DNA of 64,000 nucleotides from Laspinema palackyanum D2c (lineage in GTDB: Bacteria > Cyanobacteriota > Cyanobacteriia > Cyanobacteriales > Laspinemataceae), in contig NZ_JAMXFD010000005.1 of the NCBI RefSeq assembly GCF_025370875.1, positions 270,884 through 334,883 on the forward strand, given 5' to 3'. A program made the translations under genes and the position numbers. Below, in pieces: positions 1 through 8,722 of the stretch (the first letter of the stretch is position 1; each line of letters begins with the position of its first letter). The notes below the pieces were generated by a model. The model did not search any database and was not told the origin of the DNA. It saw only the letters and a list, made by a program, of their open reading frames with translations.

Positions 1-254
1 CGTTGCGCCGGTAAGACTTGATAGATGCCAAAGCTAATCAGGGATAAATAAATTAGCCCCCAAATGGCAAAGGCGTAGTTAGCGGGAATAATTAAAACAT
101 CCCGAAACATTTGGTTAGAAATTTCGCCAATGGTGAGGCCATTAAAGGGGAAAAGATTGGCGATAATATTAGTAACAAAGGCAGCAAGAATCGCCAGCAA
201 CGTTGATACCGACCGGAATAGGTCAGAGTTAGAGCGTTCAGAGAGCTGTGTCAT
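1..254 (-). CDS. TspO/MBR-like tryptophan-rich membrane protein (partial)
   Basis: This is a 5' gene fragment that runs off the left edge of the window. The minus strand reads from an ATG at 254 without a stop for 84 codons. The visible N-terminus has a hydrophobic segment near residues 15-38 and then the stretch PANYAFAIWGLIYLSLISFG. That stretch is typical of the first two membrane helices of cyanobacterial homologues of the TspO/MBR (tryptophan-rich sensory) family. Members are small integral membrane proteins linked to tetrapyrrole or stress signalling; the substrate cannot be told from this fragment. The family call is from recalled similarity, and only about a third of the protein is visible. 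Confidence 0.6.
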   Translation of the reverse strand, partial: MTQLSERSNSDLFRSVSTLLAILAAFVTNIIANLFPFNGLTIGEISNQMFRDVLIIPANYAFAIWGLIYLSLISFGIYQVLPAQ

Positions 255-404
255 GGGCAATGACTCCTAGATTCTAAAGATTATCCTAGGCGATCGCCCC
301 TGATTTTGCACTCTTCCTGTGAGGGTATTTCCCCTGGGTTAGTTGCAACTTTAGCTATGAGGCGGGAAATTTATCCCCCGCCCGGTGTTACAACTGCCCC
401 CAAA

Positions 405-1016
405 TTAAATCACAAACTCTTCTGTGACCCGATCGCGCTCTAAGGTAACCTGAATGCTATAGCGTTCTCCCGGTTGTCCACTTAACTCCATTTGTAGCCC
501 GGAGTCAGCATTGCGGGCGACGACCTCATGGAGGCGATCGCCGTGGTGAGAGAGTAAACTCAGTTGTAACCCGGCGGGTAATTCCGGGCGATCGCCGGTG
601 GGATAAACCTGGACTAATACCCCTGTTTCCCCGTGAGATTCGGCCTTAATAGTCACAATCAAGGCGATCGGGTGCTGGCTATTTTGAGGGCCTAATTGCA
701 ACGTTTTAGCCCGTTTTACTCCAGCGGTTTCCCGGATTAACGCCAGGGAATCTTCTTCCGGACAAAAGACCTCATCGATCGCCTGCCATCCCGGTTCAAA
801 TCGCTGCTGAAACCACTTTCCCAAATTCACCGGATTCTCCCATTCCTGCCCTTCTCCCCAGGTTTCTATCCAATCCCCCTCTACATCCTCGACATAAAGA
901 TTAACGTGATCCAGACCAAACCTGATTCGGTCCTCCTGTAAATCTTGAGCCGATTGAAGGGCTTGCCATGCTTTTTCGAGGCGGTCTTTACTTGATGTTT
1001 GGATTGTCGTACCCAT
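405..1016 (-). CDS. DUF1822-like protein
   Basis: The gene encodes a 203-residue soluble protein with no signal peptide or membrane segment. The C-terminal third has the pattern VQVYPTGDRPELPAGLQL, then GQPGERYSIQV and a terminal TEEFVI. This matches the C-terminal signature I associate with cyanobacterial DUF1822 proteins. Those proteins are usually longer, so this looks like a short version carrying a tryptophan-rich N-terminal half (residues 45-85). The function of the family is unknown. It is transcribed in the same direction as the next gene to the right, but the 57-bp gap contains a GAAACC/GGTTTC-type palindrome (around 1060-1077), so co-transcription is uncertain. Confidence 0.65.
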   Translation of the reverse strand: MGTTIQTSSKDRLEKAWQALQSAQDLQEDRIRFGLDHVNLYVEDVEGDWIETWGEGQEWENPVNLGKWFQQRFEPGWQAIDEVFCPEEDSLALIRETAGVKRAKTLQLGPQNSQHPIALIVTIKAESHGETGVLVQVYPTGDRPELPAGLQLSLLSHHGDRLHEVVARNADSGLQMELSGQPGERYSIQVTLERDRVTEEFVI

Positions 1017-1073
1017 ATCTAAAGTCTTAAAAAAGGTTTGTTGTCCAATGAAATTATTAAGAAACCGAGTTTC

Positions 1074-1766
1074 TTAAAAACTGAATTTCAGATATTTTGA
1101 CTCTTCCAGATGGCTGCTGTTATGCAACACCAAATTCACCACTTGACTCACGAATTCTTCTTTTCCCGGATTGTAACTCACAAAAATCCCCCGCTCTATA
1201 TTCCAGTCTTTCAGGGTTTTTTTCCACTCTTCATACTTGTGTTCGGAAAAATCATCAGAGATGCTAGTCACTTGGACGCAAAGCGGTCGGCCCTTGTTGC
1301 TGCTGACGATCGCATCTGTTGCCATAGAAAAATCTGCCACATACCGTTGGACGAGGCTCCCTTCGCGAATCTTTATCTTTTGTGCGATTAGGTCAATCAG
1401 TTGAGCATCCTCCTGATTGAATTCTCCGGATCTTAATTTTTGTTTCCAAATGTAAAATTTGTTATCTTTTTCGTTAAACCACTTGGGGAACAGGAATTCA
1501 TACCAATAACGGACCGGGGGAGTAAGCTGATTTAAAAATAATTCCCGTTCCTCATCGGTTAAAACTTTGAGCGCTAACCAAAATTCTGCATCCTTGATGA
1601 CTTCGAGCAGAAACCCCATTAAAAATTTTTTCTGCATTAATAAACCCGGTCTCATATCTTTGATCCAACGCCAGATTTCCTCCAAACGGTACTCTAGCCC
1701 TGGATCCACAGAGGAAGCTATCCCCATGAGTTCCCTAAGTTTCGGCTCGATTTCAATCGCTTGCAA
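1074..1766 (-). CDS. Hypothetical protein with possible PD-(D/E)XK nuclease-like C-terminal domain
   Basis: The gene encodes a 230-residue protein I do not recognise as a named family. Residues 1-125 are predicted helical and rich in Trp and Leu. Residues 140-215 look like an alpha/beta fold: SMATDAIVSS, then a strand PLCVQVTSIS, a helix with KYEEWKKTLKDW and another strand GIFVSYNP. An Asp followed by a strand carrying a polar pair (here Q-x-T) is how PD-(D/E)XK nuclease-like domains appear, but the expected acidic residue and Lys are replaced by Gln and Thr. A nuclease role is therefore weak inference, and an inactive fold is equally possible. No partner gene suggests a restriction or toxin system. 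Confidence 0.6.
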   Translation of the reverse strand: MQAIEIEPKLRELMGIASSVDPGLEYRLEEIWRWIKDMRPGLLMQKKFLMGFLLEVIKDAEFWLALKVLTDEERELFLNQLTPPVRYWYEFLFPKWFNEKDNKFYIWKQKLRSGEFNQEDAQLIDLIAQKIKIREGSLVQRYVADFSMATDAIVSSNKGRPLCVQVTSISDDFSEHKYEEWKKTLKDWNIERGIFVSYNPGKEEFVSQVVNLVLHNSSHLEESKYLKFSF

Positions 1767-1942
1767 ACACTCCCCCTACATCCGAAAAGCGCCTTTCCTG
1801 CATATATTCTGATCTTACTGTAAAAAGTGACCGACTGAGTAGAGGGGCGATCGCCCTCCCGATAGAGATTCGCAGTGAAATCCCACTCCGGTTGAACAGC
1901 GAAAGGGCACAGTTGAGTCAGTCGCCCGAGGGCGAACGAGCT

Positions 1943-4165
1943 CTACTGTAATTGCCACACCTTAATTGTATTATCTTGACTGCCACTTGTCAGCATTTTG
2001 CCATCGGCACTAATCGAAACCGAATTAATCGTATCCGAATGACCCTTCAGGGTTTGTAACAATTGTCCCGTCCCAATATTCCAAAGTTTCAGGGTACTAT
2101 CCAGAGACCCTCCGCCACTCACCAAAGTCTGACCATCGGGACTAAAGGCGATCGCGTGTACGGCATCGGAATGTCCGAATAGTGAACGGACCAACTGACC
2201 ACTACTCACTTGCCAAATCAGAATCGAACTGTCCCCACTGGCACCGGCAACCCACTGACCATTGGGGCTAAAAGCCACCGAACGAAACCGATACAACCCC
2301 CCTTCTAACGTGCGGACCACCTCTCCGGTTTGAGTATGCCAGATTTTAATCGTTCGATCAAAACTGCCACTGGCTAAGAGTTGACCATCGGGACTATAAG
2401 CCAGGGAAAACACCCAACCCGAATGACCGGCGATCGACCGAATCAACTCCCCAGTTTCTGCATTCCATAACTTAATCGTATTATCAAAACCCCCAGAGGC
2501 TAACTGCTTGCCATCGGGACTAAAGGTCACCGACATCACCCAAGCCGCATGATCCGACAGGGTATGTAAGAGCTTACCCGTACTCGTCTCCCAAACTTTA
2601 ATCGTCCCATCGCCACTGCTACTGGCGACCTTACTACCATCAGGACTAAAAGTCACTGACCAAATTTCATTGGAATGACCGGATAAACTCTGACGGACCT
2701 GACCGGATTCTAGGTCCCATAGCTTTACCGTTTTGTCAACACTTCCACTGACTAGGAGGCGGCTATCGGGACTCAGCGCAATAGAATTAACCCCCCACAG
2801 ATGACCCCCGAGGGTTTTCGCTAACGTGATCGGCTGTTTCGCTGCCAAGGGTTGAGCCGACACCGTAGAAATCCCAGTGAAGGGTTCCTCCGGGTTAGCC
2901 GGAACTTCGGGCATCACCACAGGACTGCCATAGTTCAACCAGAGTAAAGCGGAGACATTGGGAACTGTAAAGCCGCCAAATAGGTGAGTGGCTGTTCCCG
3001 CTAAGGCTAGGAAAAATCCACCCACTAGGAATTTTTGAGATGATTTCAGGGCTTTTTTGTAATGAAAGCGCGATCGCCCACTATGACGACTGTGACGACT
3101 ATAATTTCTGGCACCATTTAATCGCAGCAGGCGAGTGGGAATCCTTGCTGCTGCTTGATAAGGTTGGATTCCACCCATCGGTTGAGGCGATCGCGCAGGC
3201 ATAGGAGTTGAACCCCACGGTTGCTGCATCTCCTGTTCGATTTCCTCCAACCGCTTTAAAATTACCTGAGTATTTTGGGGCCGATTCCCCGGAAAAGGGG
3301 CCATCATGTAATCAATACAATCCGCCAAGGGATTCGTGGTGAATCCCGCCGTGGGACTTTGGCGACTTCCATCCGATCGCCACAAGAGTTGACCCGTCCT
3401 AGTATCTTCAGGAAAGGCATTGGGTTCTTTTCCGGTTAGCAGGAACACAAAGGTTCGTCCTAGGGCAAAAAAATCTGATTGGGGAACCGCTTTTCCATTT
3501 GCCTGTTCTGGGGGAGTGTAACCGGGGGAAACAATCCCCGTAATTTGATGACCTCCCCCCACTTTTGCCAGATAGGTTCCTGTCACCTCCCTCGCACTGC
3601 CAAAGTCAATCAACGCCAGTTGACCATTTGGCTGAAGCATGATGTTCGAGGGTTTGATATCGCGGTGGAAAAACTGCTGTTGATGGACAATATGTAAAAT
3701 TTCTGCAAGCTGTTTCAACCAATTGAGGGCTTGATGCTGGGGAATCGGTAGATGATGGCGATCGGCCATCCATACCTCCAAATTCCGACCCTCAATTCGT
3801 TGCATCACCAGACAGTGTAACGGCTGCTGGCTATTTCTGGGCAGGACGGTAAAGTAACCCTCTGCTTCCACCCGGGGAATACCGGGGTGATTCAAATGGC
3901 TTAAAACTTGAGCTTCCCGCTGAAACAGGGCGATCGCCTTGGGGTTATCATCAGTCAGGACCTTCAGAACCTTCAGGATGCCCCCATCATTCACCTCAAA
4001 GGTTTGACCAAACCCCCCTTCCCCCAATAATCGCCCAATCCGATAGCGCCCTTGGAAAATCAAAAGCGAACCACAATGCCGACAAATGCGGTTCTGTGCA
4101 TTTAAGGGGTCAGCCCGATTGGGGCATTTAGGATTGAGGCAATAACTCACAGCAACTCTATCCAA
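1943..4165 (-). CDS. Membrane-anchored Ser/Thr protein kinase with N-terminal zinc ribbon and C-terminal WD40 propeller
   Basis: The gene encodes a 740-residue Hanks-type kinase. Residues 9-32 hold a zinc-ribbon-like cluster (CLNPKCPNR and CRHCG). The kinase domain spans about 40-310, with glycine loop GEGGFGQTF, catalytic loop HRDIKPSN and DFGSARE, so all key residues are present. A basic linker (about 340-375) precedes one transmembrane helix near 377-396. Residues 450-740 contain seven WD40 repeats ending in IKLW/IKVW-type strands, enough for one closed propeller. The kinase would sit in the cytoplasm and the propeller on the other side of the membrane, possibly as a sensor or scaffold; this topology is inference. 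The architecture is common in filamentous cyanobacteria. Confidence 0.93.
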   Translation of the reverse strand: MDRVAVSYCLNPKCPNRADPLNAQNRICRHCGSLLIFQGRYRIGRLLGEGGFGQTFEVNDGGILKVLKVLTDDNPKAIALFQREAQVLSHLNHPGIPRVEAEGYFTVLPRNSQQPLHCLVMQRIEGRNLEVWMADRHHLPIPQHQALNWLKQLAEILHIVHQQQFFHRDIKPSNIMLQPNGQLALIDFGSAREVTGTYLAKVGGGHQITGIVSPGYTPPEQANGKAVPQSDFFALGRTFVFLLTGKEPNAFPEDTRTGQLLWRSDGSRQSPTAGFTTNPLADCIDYMMAPFPGNRPQNTQVILKRLEEIEQEMQQPWGSTPMPARSPQPMGGIQPYQAAARIPTRLLRLNGARNYSRHSRHSGRSRFHYKKALKSSQKFLVGGFFLALAGTATHLFGGFTVPNVSALLWLNYGSPVVMPEVPANPEEPFTGISTVSAQPLAAKQPITLAKTLGGHLWGVNSIALSPDSRLLVSGSVDKTVKLWDLESGQVRQSLSGHSNEIWSVTFSPDGSKVASSSGDGTIKVWETSTGKLLHTLSDHAAWVMSVTFSPDGKQLASGGFDNTIKLWNAETGELIRSIAGHSGWVFSLAYSPDGQLLASGSFDRTIKIWHTQTGEVVRTLEGGLYRFRSVAFSPNGQWVAGASGDSSILIWQVSSGQLVRSLFGHSDAVHAIAFSPDGQTLVSGGGSLDSTLKLWNIGTGQLLQTLKGHSDTINSVSISADGKMLTSGSQDNTIKVWQLQ

Positions 4166-4311
4166 CGATTGAGGATACCTTGATTATCCTAACTTTCCCC
4201 GGGAAAAAACAACTATCCTCGGTCATATTGTCTTGATCAAGAAACGACTGGGGAGATGGGGAGGATGGGGAAGATGGGGAAGATAGGGGAGATGGGGAGG
4301 AAGTTTGTAGT

Positions 4312-4499
4312 AACGACTTCAGTCGTTGCTCTGCTGTGATGGCGATCGCCATCACAGCAGCAATCTCAGGGTCTACCACCTACCTGCTCGGGAACTGGAG
4401 GCAGAGCTTGACATGGGGCGTTACGAAAGCGATCGCTTTCGTAACGAGGAAACGACTGAAGTCGGGACGTTGAACGTGAAGAAAACGACTGAAGTCGTT
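4312..4499. repeat. Three dispersed copies of the AACGACT-AGTCGTT palindrome repeat
   Basis: Copies lie at 4312-4327 (inverted orientation), 4451-4464 (truncated right arm) and 4484-4499. Each has arms AACGACT and AGTCGTT around a 2-base centre and is flanked by ACTACAAACTTC-like sequence on the right-arm side. The same element forms a four-copy array at 53712-53837, so this is a genome-resident repeat family, not a local duplication. Confidence 0.85.
4419..4446. repeat. 28-bp perfect palindrome centred on HIP1
   Basis: The arms run CGTTACGAAAGCGA and TCGCTTTCGTAACG with no spacer, so all 28 bases are self-complementary and the centre is the HIP1 octamer GCGATCGC. It lies between two AACGACT repeats. 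It could extrude as a cruciform or be a protein-binding site; nothing in the sequence decides this. Confidence 0.85.
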
Positions 4500-4529
4500 A
4501 CTACAAACTTCCCCATTTCCCCCATCTCC

Positions 4530-4555
4530 AAAAAAAAGGGGCCAATTGCCCCTTT
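4530..4555 (-). terminator. Rho-independent terminator of psbO
   Basis: Reading on the minus strand, stem AAAGGGG, loop CAATTGG and stem CCCCTTT are followed directly by a run of eight T. It begins about 40 bases after the psbO stop codon and is the best canonical intrinsic terminator in the window. Confidence 0.85.
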
Positions 4556-4592
4556 AGTCGGATTCTTCAGGTGATGAGTGCAACCCGATCGC

Positions 4593-5426
4593 TTATGCGT
4601 CTGGTTCCACGCGACCGTAAAATAGACCGCGAATCTTCACCTCTACAGGTTCTTTCGCACCTAAATCAGTATCCGAAGACTGTTCGCTGACGAAAATACC
4701 AGCAATTTCCCCAGTGGCACTATTGACTTTAGAAACACTCAGGGAAATATGACCTTTACCCTGTAGTGCACGCTTGACGTTAGAGCGATTCAAATCTGCT
4801 GCATCAGAACTGGCAGGCAACGCCACCGCGTTATCATATCCAGTGGCTCCACCACGACCTTTAGGATCAAGGAAAGAAGCAGAACGATAGGAAGGAACGG
4901 TATAGTCCCCTTCAAAGTCAGTCGAGGTATTAATGCTATCAAGTCCGGGCTGACTTTTTGCCGTGAGACCTTTGACGGTGAACAAGAAAGGAACTTCTTC
5001 ACCACCGGGAAGCATGACGGTGATTGCTTGGAAGTCAATCCCATCTTTTTCCACAAAGGTGAAGCTGCCATCGTTGCCCAAAGTCAAGGGTCCTTGGATT
5101 TGAGTCAAGGAAGAGGTATAACGAGTCAACGGTTTGCTGGGAATATATTCGGCTTCTTTCCGTTTATTGGATCCTTCTTCCAGAACGAAATATTCCGTTG
5201 GTTGCAAACACAGATCACTCAGCAAATAAGATTGGCTGCCATCAATGGGAATTGCACCCCGAGCGGTTTCTGCCAATTCTGGACAGCTATTTGCTAAACC
5301 TGTGTTTCTGATATCATCATAGGTGAGTTCTTGACTCCCCACCGTCGGCCCTTCACTACAAGCCGTTAGCACGCTCAAGCATACTGCTAGAAATGCGACA
5401 ATTAAAGCGCGATACCTCATGGTCAA
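4593..5426 (-). CDS. psbO: Photosystem II manganese-stabilizing protein PsbO
   Basis: PsbO is the 33-kDa extrinsic subunit that stabilises the Mn4CaO5 cluster of the oxygen-evolving complex on the lumenal side of photosystem II. The 277-residue product starts with a hydrophobic export signal ending in LSVLTAC, a lipobox with Cys23, in line with cyanobacterial PsbO being a lipoprotein. The mature N-terminus ELTYDDIRNTGLANSCPEL and the two cysteines (about 48 and 73) that form the conserved disulfide are present. So are PLTLGNDGSFTFVEKDGIDF and the C-terminal IRGLFYGRVEP. Length matches the family. It is monocistronic by appearance, with its own terminator and a hairpin-bearing upstream region. 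Confidence 0.98.
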   Translation of the reverse strand: MTMRYRALIVAFLAVCLSVLTACSEGPTVGSQELTYDDIRNTGLANSCPELAETARGAIPIDGSQSYLLSDLCLQPTEYFVLEEGSNKRKEAEYIPSKPLTRYTSSLTQIQGPLTLGNDGSFTFVEKDGIDFQAITVMLPGGEEVPFLFTVKGLTAKSQPGLDSINTSTDFEGDYTVPSYRSASFLDPKGRGGATGYDNAVALPASSDAADLNRSNVKRALQGKGHISLSVSKVNSATGEIAGIFVSEQSSDTDLGAKEPVEVKIRGLFYGRVEPDA

Positions 5427-5470
5427 CCTTTATTTCAAAATTTGACAATCCCACCAGGGGTTAATCTTCC

Positions 5471-5508
5471 GTTTGGGTTCAACTTCGTTCGGACGACCGA
5501 ACCCAAAC
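5471..5508. repeat. Inverted repeat upstream of psbO
   Basis: Arms GTTTGGGTTC (5471-5480) and GAACCCAAAC (5499-5508) are perfectly complementary across an 18-base loop. The element begins 45 bases upstream of the psbO start codon, so it could lie in the psbO leader or overlap its promoter. A regulatory role is inference. Confidence 0.6.
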
Positions 5509-6149
5509 CGTTAAGCCTTTGCAAGTTCGATTCAGAACTAATGAGTAAACTTACTCAATCTATGACAACGAAATGCCTACCGCAGAAACAACGACCGAGC
5601 AACCCAAATCCTCCATCGGTTTTGTCAGTTGTGGCACCCTCGGAAAATAGTGCGGGCGTTTTTGTTCGGCCATCCGGGATTGAGGAGGTAGCTTCTAGGT
5701 CAGTCACCTGGATTAGGTAATCTGACCGGAAGAGATGATCTCCTGGGTCCGTTTCAGCTTGCTACGGCGACAAGGCGACTCCAACTTCTCAGGGAAGCGG
5801 GAATTCTCCTGTCGAGGTTTAAGCATTTTACGTTGCTTTTAGATGCCATAGAGCATTTTACCGAAATAAGCACCCATCGTAACGTAGGTTGCTTTTAATT
5901 CTTTTGGAGAGGGGAAAGAATGCAAGGGGTGTGATCCCCAGACTGTATTTTCAAAGAATCCAATGGTATTTTCATCAATGCCAGAATGCACCATTTATCG
6001 GGATCCTTAAACCGGCGGTTGGGAAAAGACTGGTGGGTGGAGTCTCTCCGGGTTCATCTGGGTAACCCTCCTGAGCGATCGCCACCGGGACCGAAGCGTT
6101 TGACTAAGAACTATGGTGTGATCCGGTTTACCTCTGAATGGATGCTAGG

Positions 6150-6212
6150 GCGTTGCTACAGAATTAAAAGGTACAAGAAACCAGGTTTCTGGCCCTAATT
6201 TGGTAGCAACGC
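6150..6212. repeat. Inverted repeat GCGTTGCTAC / GTAGCAACGC
   Basis: Ten-base arms at 6150-6159 and 6203-6212 flank a small inner palindrome AGAAACC-A-GGTTTCT. The arm core CGTTGCTAC also occurs near 10302 and 47433, and the AGAAACC/GGTTTCT motif near 1060, so these appear to be interspersed repeat units. Confidence 0.55.
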
Positions 6213-6432
6213 AGGCAGAGAGTTTTTAAAGAAACCCGCTTTCTACCCCATCCGGTCCCCATGCTCTAGGAATAGAGGGGGTCGGGGGGCGATCGCCTCG
6301 GGAACTCCTGATTTTTGACCCACCCTCAACGGATCCCGTTTCTCTCCCTCGGCACAAAGTTAGATAAAATATCAAATTTGATAGCTCTAGACTCCCAGCA
6401 CAAGCCGGTGAAAGCCCAGCTTAAGAATTGGA

Positions 6433-6813
6433 ATGTTTACGCGCGACCTTGAGGCAAAAAACTACATGGACTTGAATACAAATCTTGACTCCGACGGCAA
6501 ACTACCCAATTTAAGCAGTACGATTGAAGACTTGCGTCTTGTCGCCAATCATTATCAGGGGGATTGTCTGGCACTCTTGGAGTTACTCCGGACTTTAGAG
6601 CAACTTCATCGAGAAATTTGCGAAAGTTTGTTTTTGGAATCGCTACCGAGTAACCGACAGGCACTTTACAACTTGTTGCGAGACATCGAAACCTCTGGGG
6701 GGTGGCCCTACATCCAGCGGATCAAGTTGCGATCGCTCCTGGACGTTTTATCAGAAGCTGCTGCGGATCATACCCCGGATATTGAGGATTTGGGGAGGGT
6801 TGACGGAGAATGA
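6433..6813 (+). CDS. Conserved hypothetical small acidic protein
   Basis: The gene encodes 126 residues, mostly predicted helical, with leucine-rich segments STIEDLRLVANHYQGDCLAL and RTLEQLHREICESLF and a mixed-charge C-terminus. There is no signal peptide, membrane segment or recognised domain. The start could also be the ATG at 6466, giving a 115-residue form beginning MDLNTNL. Neither start has a strong ribosome-binding site. It stands alone between two long spacers. Amphipathic coding-like composition supports a real gene; I do not know its function. Confidence 0.65.
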   Translation: MFTRDLEAKNYMDLNTNLDSDGKLPNLSSTIEDLRLVANHYQGDCLALLELLRTLEQLHREICESLFLESLPSNRQALYNLLRDIETSGGWPYIQRIKLRSLLDVLSEAAADHTPDIEDLGRVDGE

Positions 6814-7105
6814 CGACTCTGGGGAGGGGGATTTTCACCCTCCCCTTCCCACCCTTACCGGGCTAACTTTTTACCTTGAAAACCCCTCAAATTGCCTGTT
6901 TTTGAGCTGTTTTCTCGGCTCGCCCTCTGGGAAGATTTAGGAAGGGTTGGGTCCATCCGGATCTCGACCCTCACGAGGGTCCCTGCTCCGGATTGAGACG
7001 ATCGCCGGGTCAATCCACCGAGGCGATCTCCTCTACCCTGACTCACTGCTGCTGTAGAGTTTCAGTCTCTCCAACTCCCTCTTCCCTACTCCCGCATCCC
7101 TCTCG

Positions 7106-8278
7106 TTAAATCAGTGCCAGGGTATCCGTATTATCCAAGGCCAAAAAATCAGATCCACTGCGGATATTCTGATTAACATTGGATGCCAGAGTGTCTTGTG
7201 CAGGTGTTGCAAATAAATTCGCCAAACCCGTCTCAAATAGATTATTAGTCGCTGTAGAATTCTGAGTCGTCGAAGTCGTATTATCTTCCACTGGGGGACG
7301 TTCGATAGAAATCGCTTTTCCAGAACTATCCACAAAATCAGCCCCGGTGAAACCAGAGGCGGACACTCCCGATATCAGAGCCACAATCCGTTGCGTATCT
7401 CTAAGCAAAATAGCGGTACTAGAGGTGAGACTATTATCTGGACCAACATTCGTAATATTTTTAAAGTCCAGATCTCCGAATTCTAAACCCTCCTCTAAGG
7501 TTAAGAAATCCTCTTGAGGGTTATAGTCAGTAATCAGATCTACCCCAGCATTTAACTGCAACACAAAATAATCCGATCCAGTGCTGCCAGTCAAGGTATC
7601 CGCACCTAATCCACCGAAGAGCCAATCACTTCCTGCACCTCCAAAAAGGCTATCATCCCCACGTCCACCATAGAGGGTATCTTCGCCTTCTCCCCCATCT
7701 AAGGTATCGCTACCCAGGTTGCCGTTTAAAATATCATTTCCTAAATCTCCAAATACCAGGTCATTTCCGTCTTCTCCAAACAGACTATCGTCATCGCGTC
7801 CACCATAGAGGCTATCGTCTCCCAGTCCCCCGAGGACCAGATCGTCGCCTTTATTGCCAAATAAGACGTCATCCCCTGTTTCTCCAAATAGGGTATCATC
7901 CCCATTTTCCCCAAGGAGGGTGTCGTTATCATCCCCACCCTGTAAAACATCATTTCCATCTCCCCCGTAGAGGATATCCCGTCCCGCCTCTCCTAATAGC
8001 AGATCGTTTCCCGATTCCCCAAATAGAGTGTCATTGTCTAAGTTTCCAAACAGGGTGTCATTCCCACTGCCACCATAAATGACGTCATTTCCTTGACCCC
8101 CAAACATGAAGTCATCCCCTTCCCGGCCAATGATAAGATCTGCCCCCTGGTTACCGTTGAGGGTATTATTTCCTGAGCTTCCGTCAATTGTGTCTTCACC
8201 TTTTAAGCCCAAAATTGAATCGGATTCAATGGTTCCCAAGATGAGTTCAGCCTGATCTGTGCCAATGATATTAGCCAT
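7106..8278 (-). CDS. RTX (hemolysin-type) calcium-binding repeat protein
   Basis: The gene encodes a 390-residue protein whose residues 8-235 are almost entirely nonapeptide repeats of the GGxGxDxLx type (for example GGSGNDTLFGNLDNDTLFG). These fold into a Ca2+-binding parallel beta-roll. A typical post-repeat segment follows (SDYFVLQLNAGVDLITDYN), then a low-complexity Thr/Asn tail. There is no Sec signal; RTX proteins are normally exported by type I secretion through a C-terminal signal. No ABC exporter gene is nearby. There is no catalytic domain, so a surface or extracellular structural role is more likely than an enzyme or toxin. The repetitive DNA could be prone to copy-number change. 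Confidence 0.92.
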   Translation of the reverse strand: MANIIGTDQAELILGTIESDSILGLKGEDTIDGSSGNNTLNGNQGADLIIGREGDDFMFGGQGNDVIYGGSGNDTLFGNLDNDTLFGESGNDLLLGEAGRDILYGGDGNDVLQGGDDNDTLLGENGDDTLFGETGDDVLFGNKGDDLVLGGLGDDSLYGGRDDDSLFGEDGNDLVFGDLGNDILNGNLGSDTLDGGEGEDTLYGGRGDDSLFGGAGSDWLFGGLGADTLTGSTGSDYFVLQLNAGVDLITDYNPQEDFLTLEEGLEFGDLDFKNITNVGPDNSLTSSTAILLRDTQRIVALISGVSASGFTGADFVDSSGKAISIERPPVEDNTTSTTQNSTATNNLFETGLANLFATPAQDTLASNVNQNIRSGSDFLALDNTDTLALI

Positions 8279-8722
8279 ATTCGATTACGGGTTTCCTGAA
8301 TTTACAAGAGAATAAAACGAACTCAATTATTTTAGCAGTTTTAAGGATTGCGCCCGGTGGCCCAGTCCCTGAAAAATTACCAAATATTTACATTTAGACA
8401 AGCACCTTCGGTCTATTATTGGTCTACCCGATCGCTGTGAAGCTGGCAATTGTGTCGATTCATGAACTCTAGGTCTAAAATTTCTCACAAATCTCTCCTT
8501 TAAAGGGGAGTAACTTTTGCTCACTAACCTGTTTTAATTTGTTTGATCTCTCCAGTTTTTTGATAAAATCTTAAACGCTTAGGACAGAGATGACTCGGTA
8601 ATCACCGAGTGCAAAACCTTATGGGTCAATCTATATTTTGCTCTGATTCTCTGAGGGTCGATTAGGATCCTGGCTAAGTCGATATTTCTTTAACAATTAT
8701 TGTGGTTTGAGGCACTTTCTTT
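8279..8722. other. Divergent spacer between RTX gene and phosphohexomutase gene
   Basis: This region should hold the promoters of both flanking genes. The only clear structure is a hairpin at 8593-8610 (ACTCGGT, loop AATC, ACCGAGT), 112 bases before the mutase start codon. No small gene is seen. Confidence 0.45.

Larger units (their letters stand above)
4166..4592. other. Gene-free spacer with repeats between kinase and psbO
   Basis: No convincing gene is seen. From about 4255 to 4300 there is a purine-rich GGGGA(A/G)GAT stutter. Three copies of the AACGACT palindrome family follow, with a 28-bp perfect palindrome centred on GCGATCGC between the first two. The right end holds the psbO terminator. 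A 73-codon open frame here is low-complexity Ser/Pro translated from the stutter and is not considered real. Confidence 0.6.
5427..6432. other. 1-kb gene-free spacer right of psbO
   Basis: The spacer carries the psbO promoter region on the minus strand, but I could not fix its -10/-35 boxes. It contains a 10-bp inverted repeat at 5471-5508 and another at 6150-6212. The two short plus-strand open frames inside (5442-5720 and 5986-6198) have no recognisable product, no ribosome-binding site and compositions like translated spacer, so I do not call them genes. A GTTCGATTC string near 5525 looks like a tRNA T-loop, but no acceptor or anticodon arms surround it. Confidence 0.5.

Noticed and set aside
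4158..4379. Ser/Pro-rich 73-codon frame
   Set aside because: Translated from a GGGGAAGAT stutter; overlaps repeats.
5521..5530. tRNA T-loop-like GTTCGATTC
   Set aside because: No acceptor, D or anticodon stems could be folded around it.
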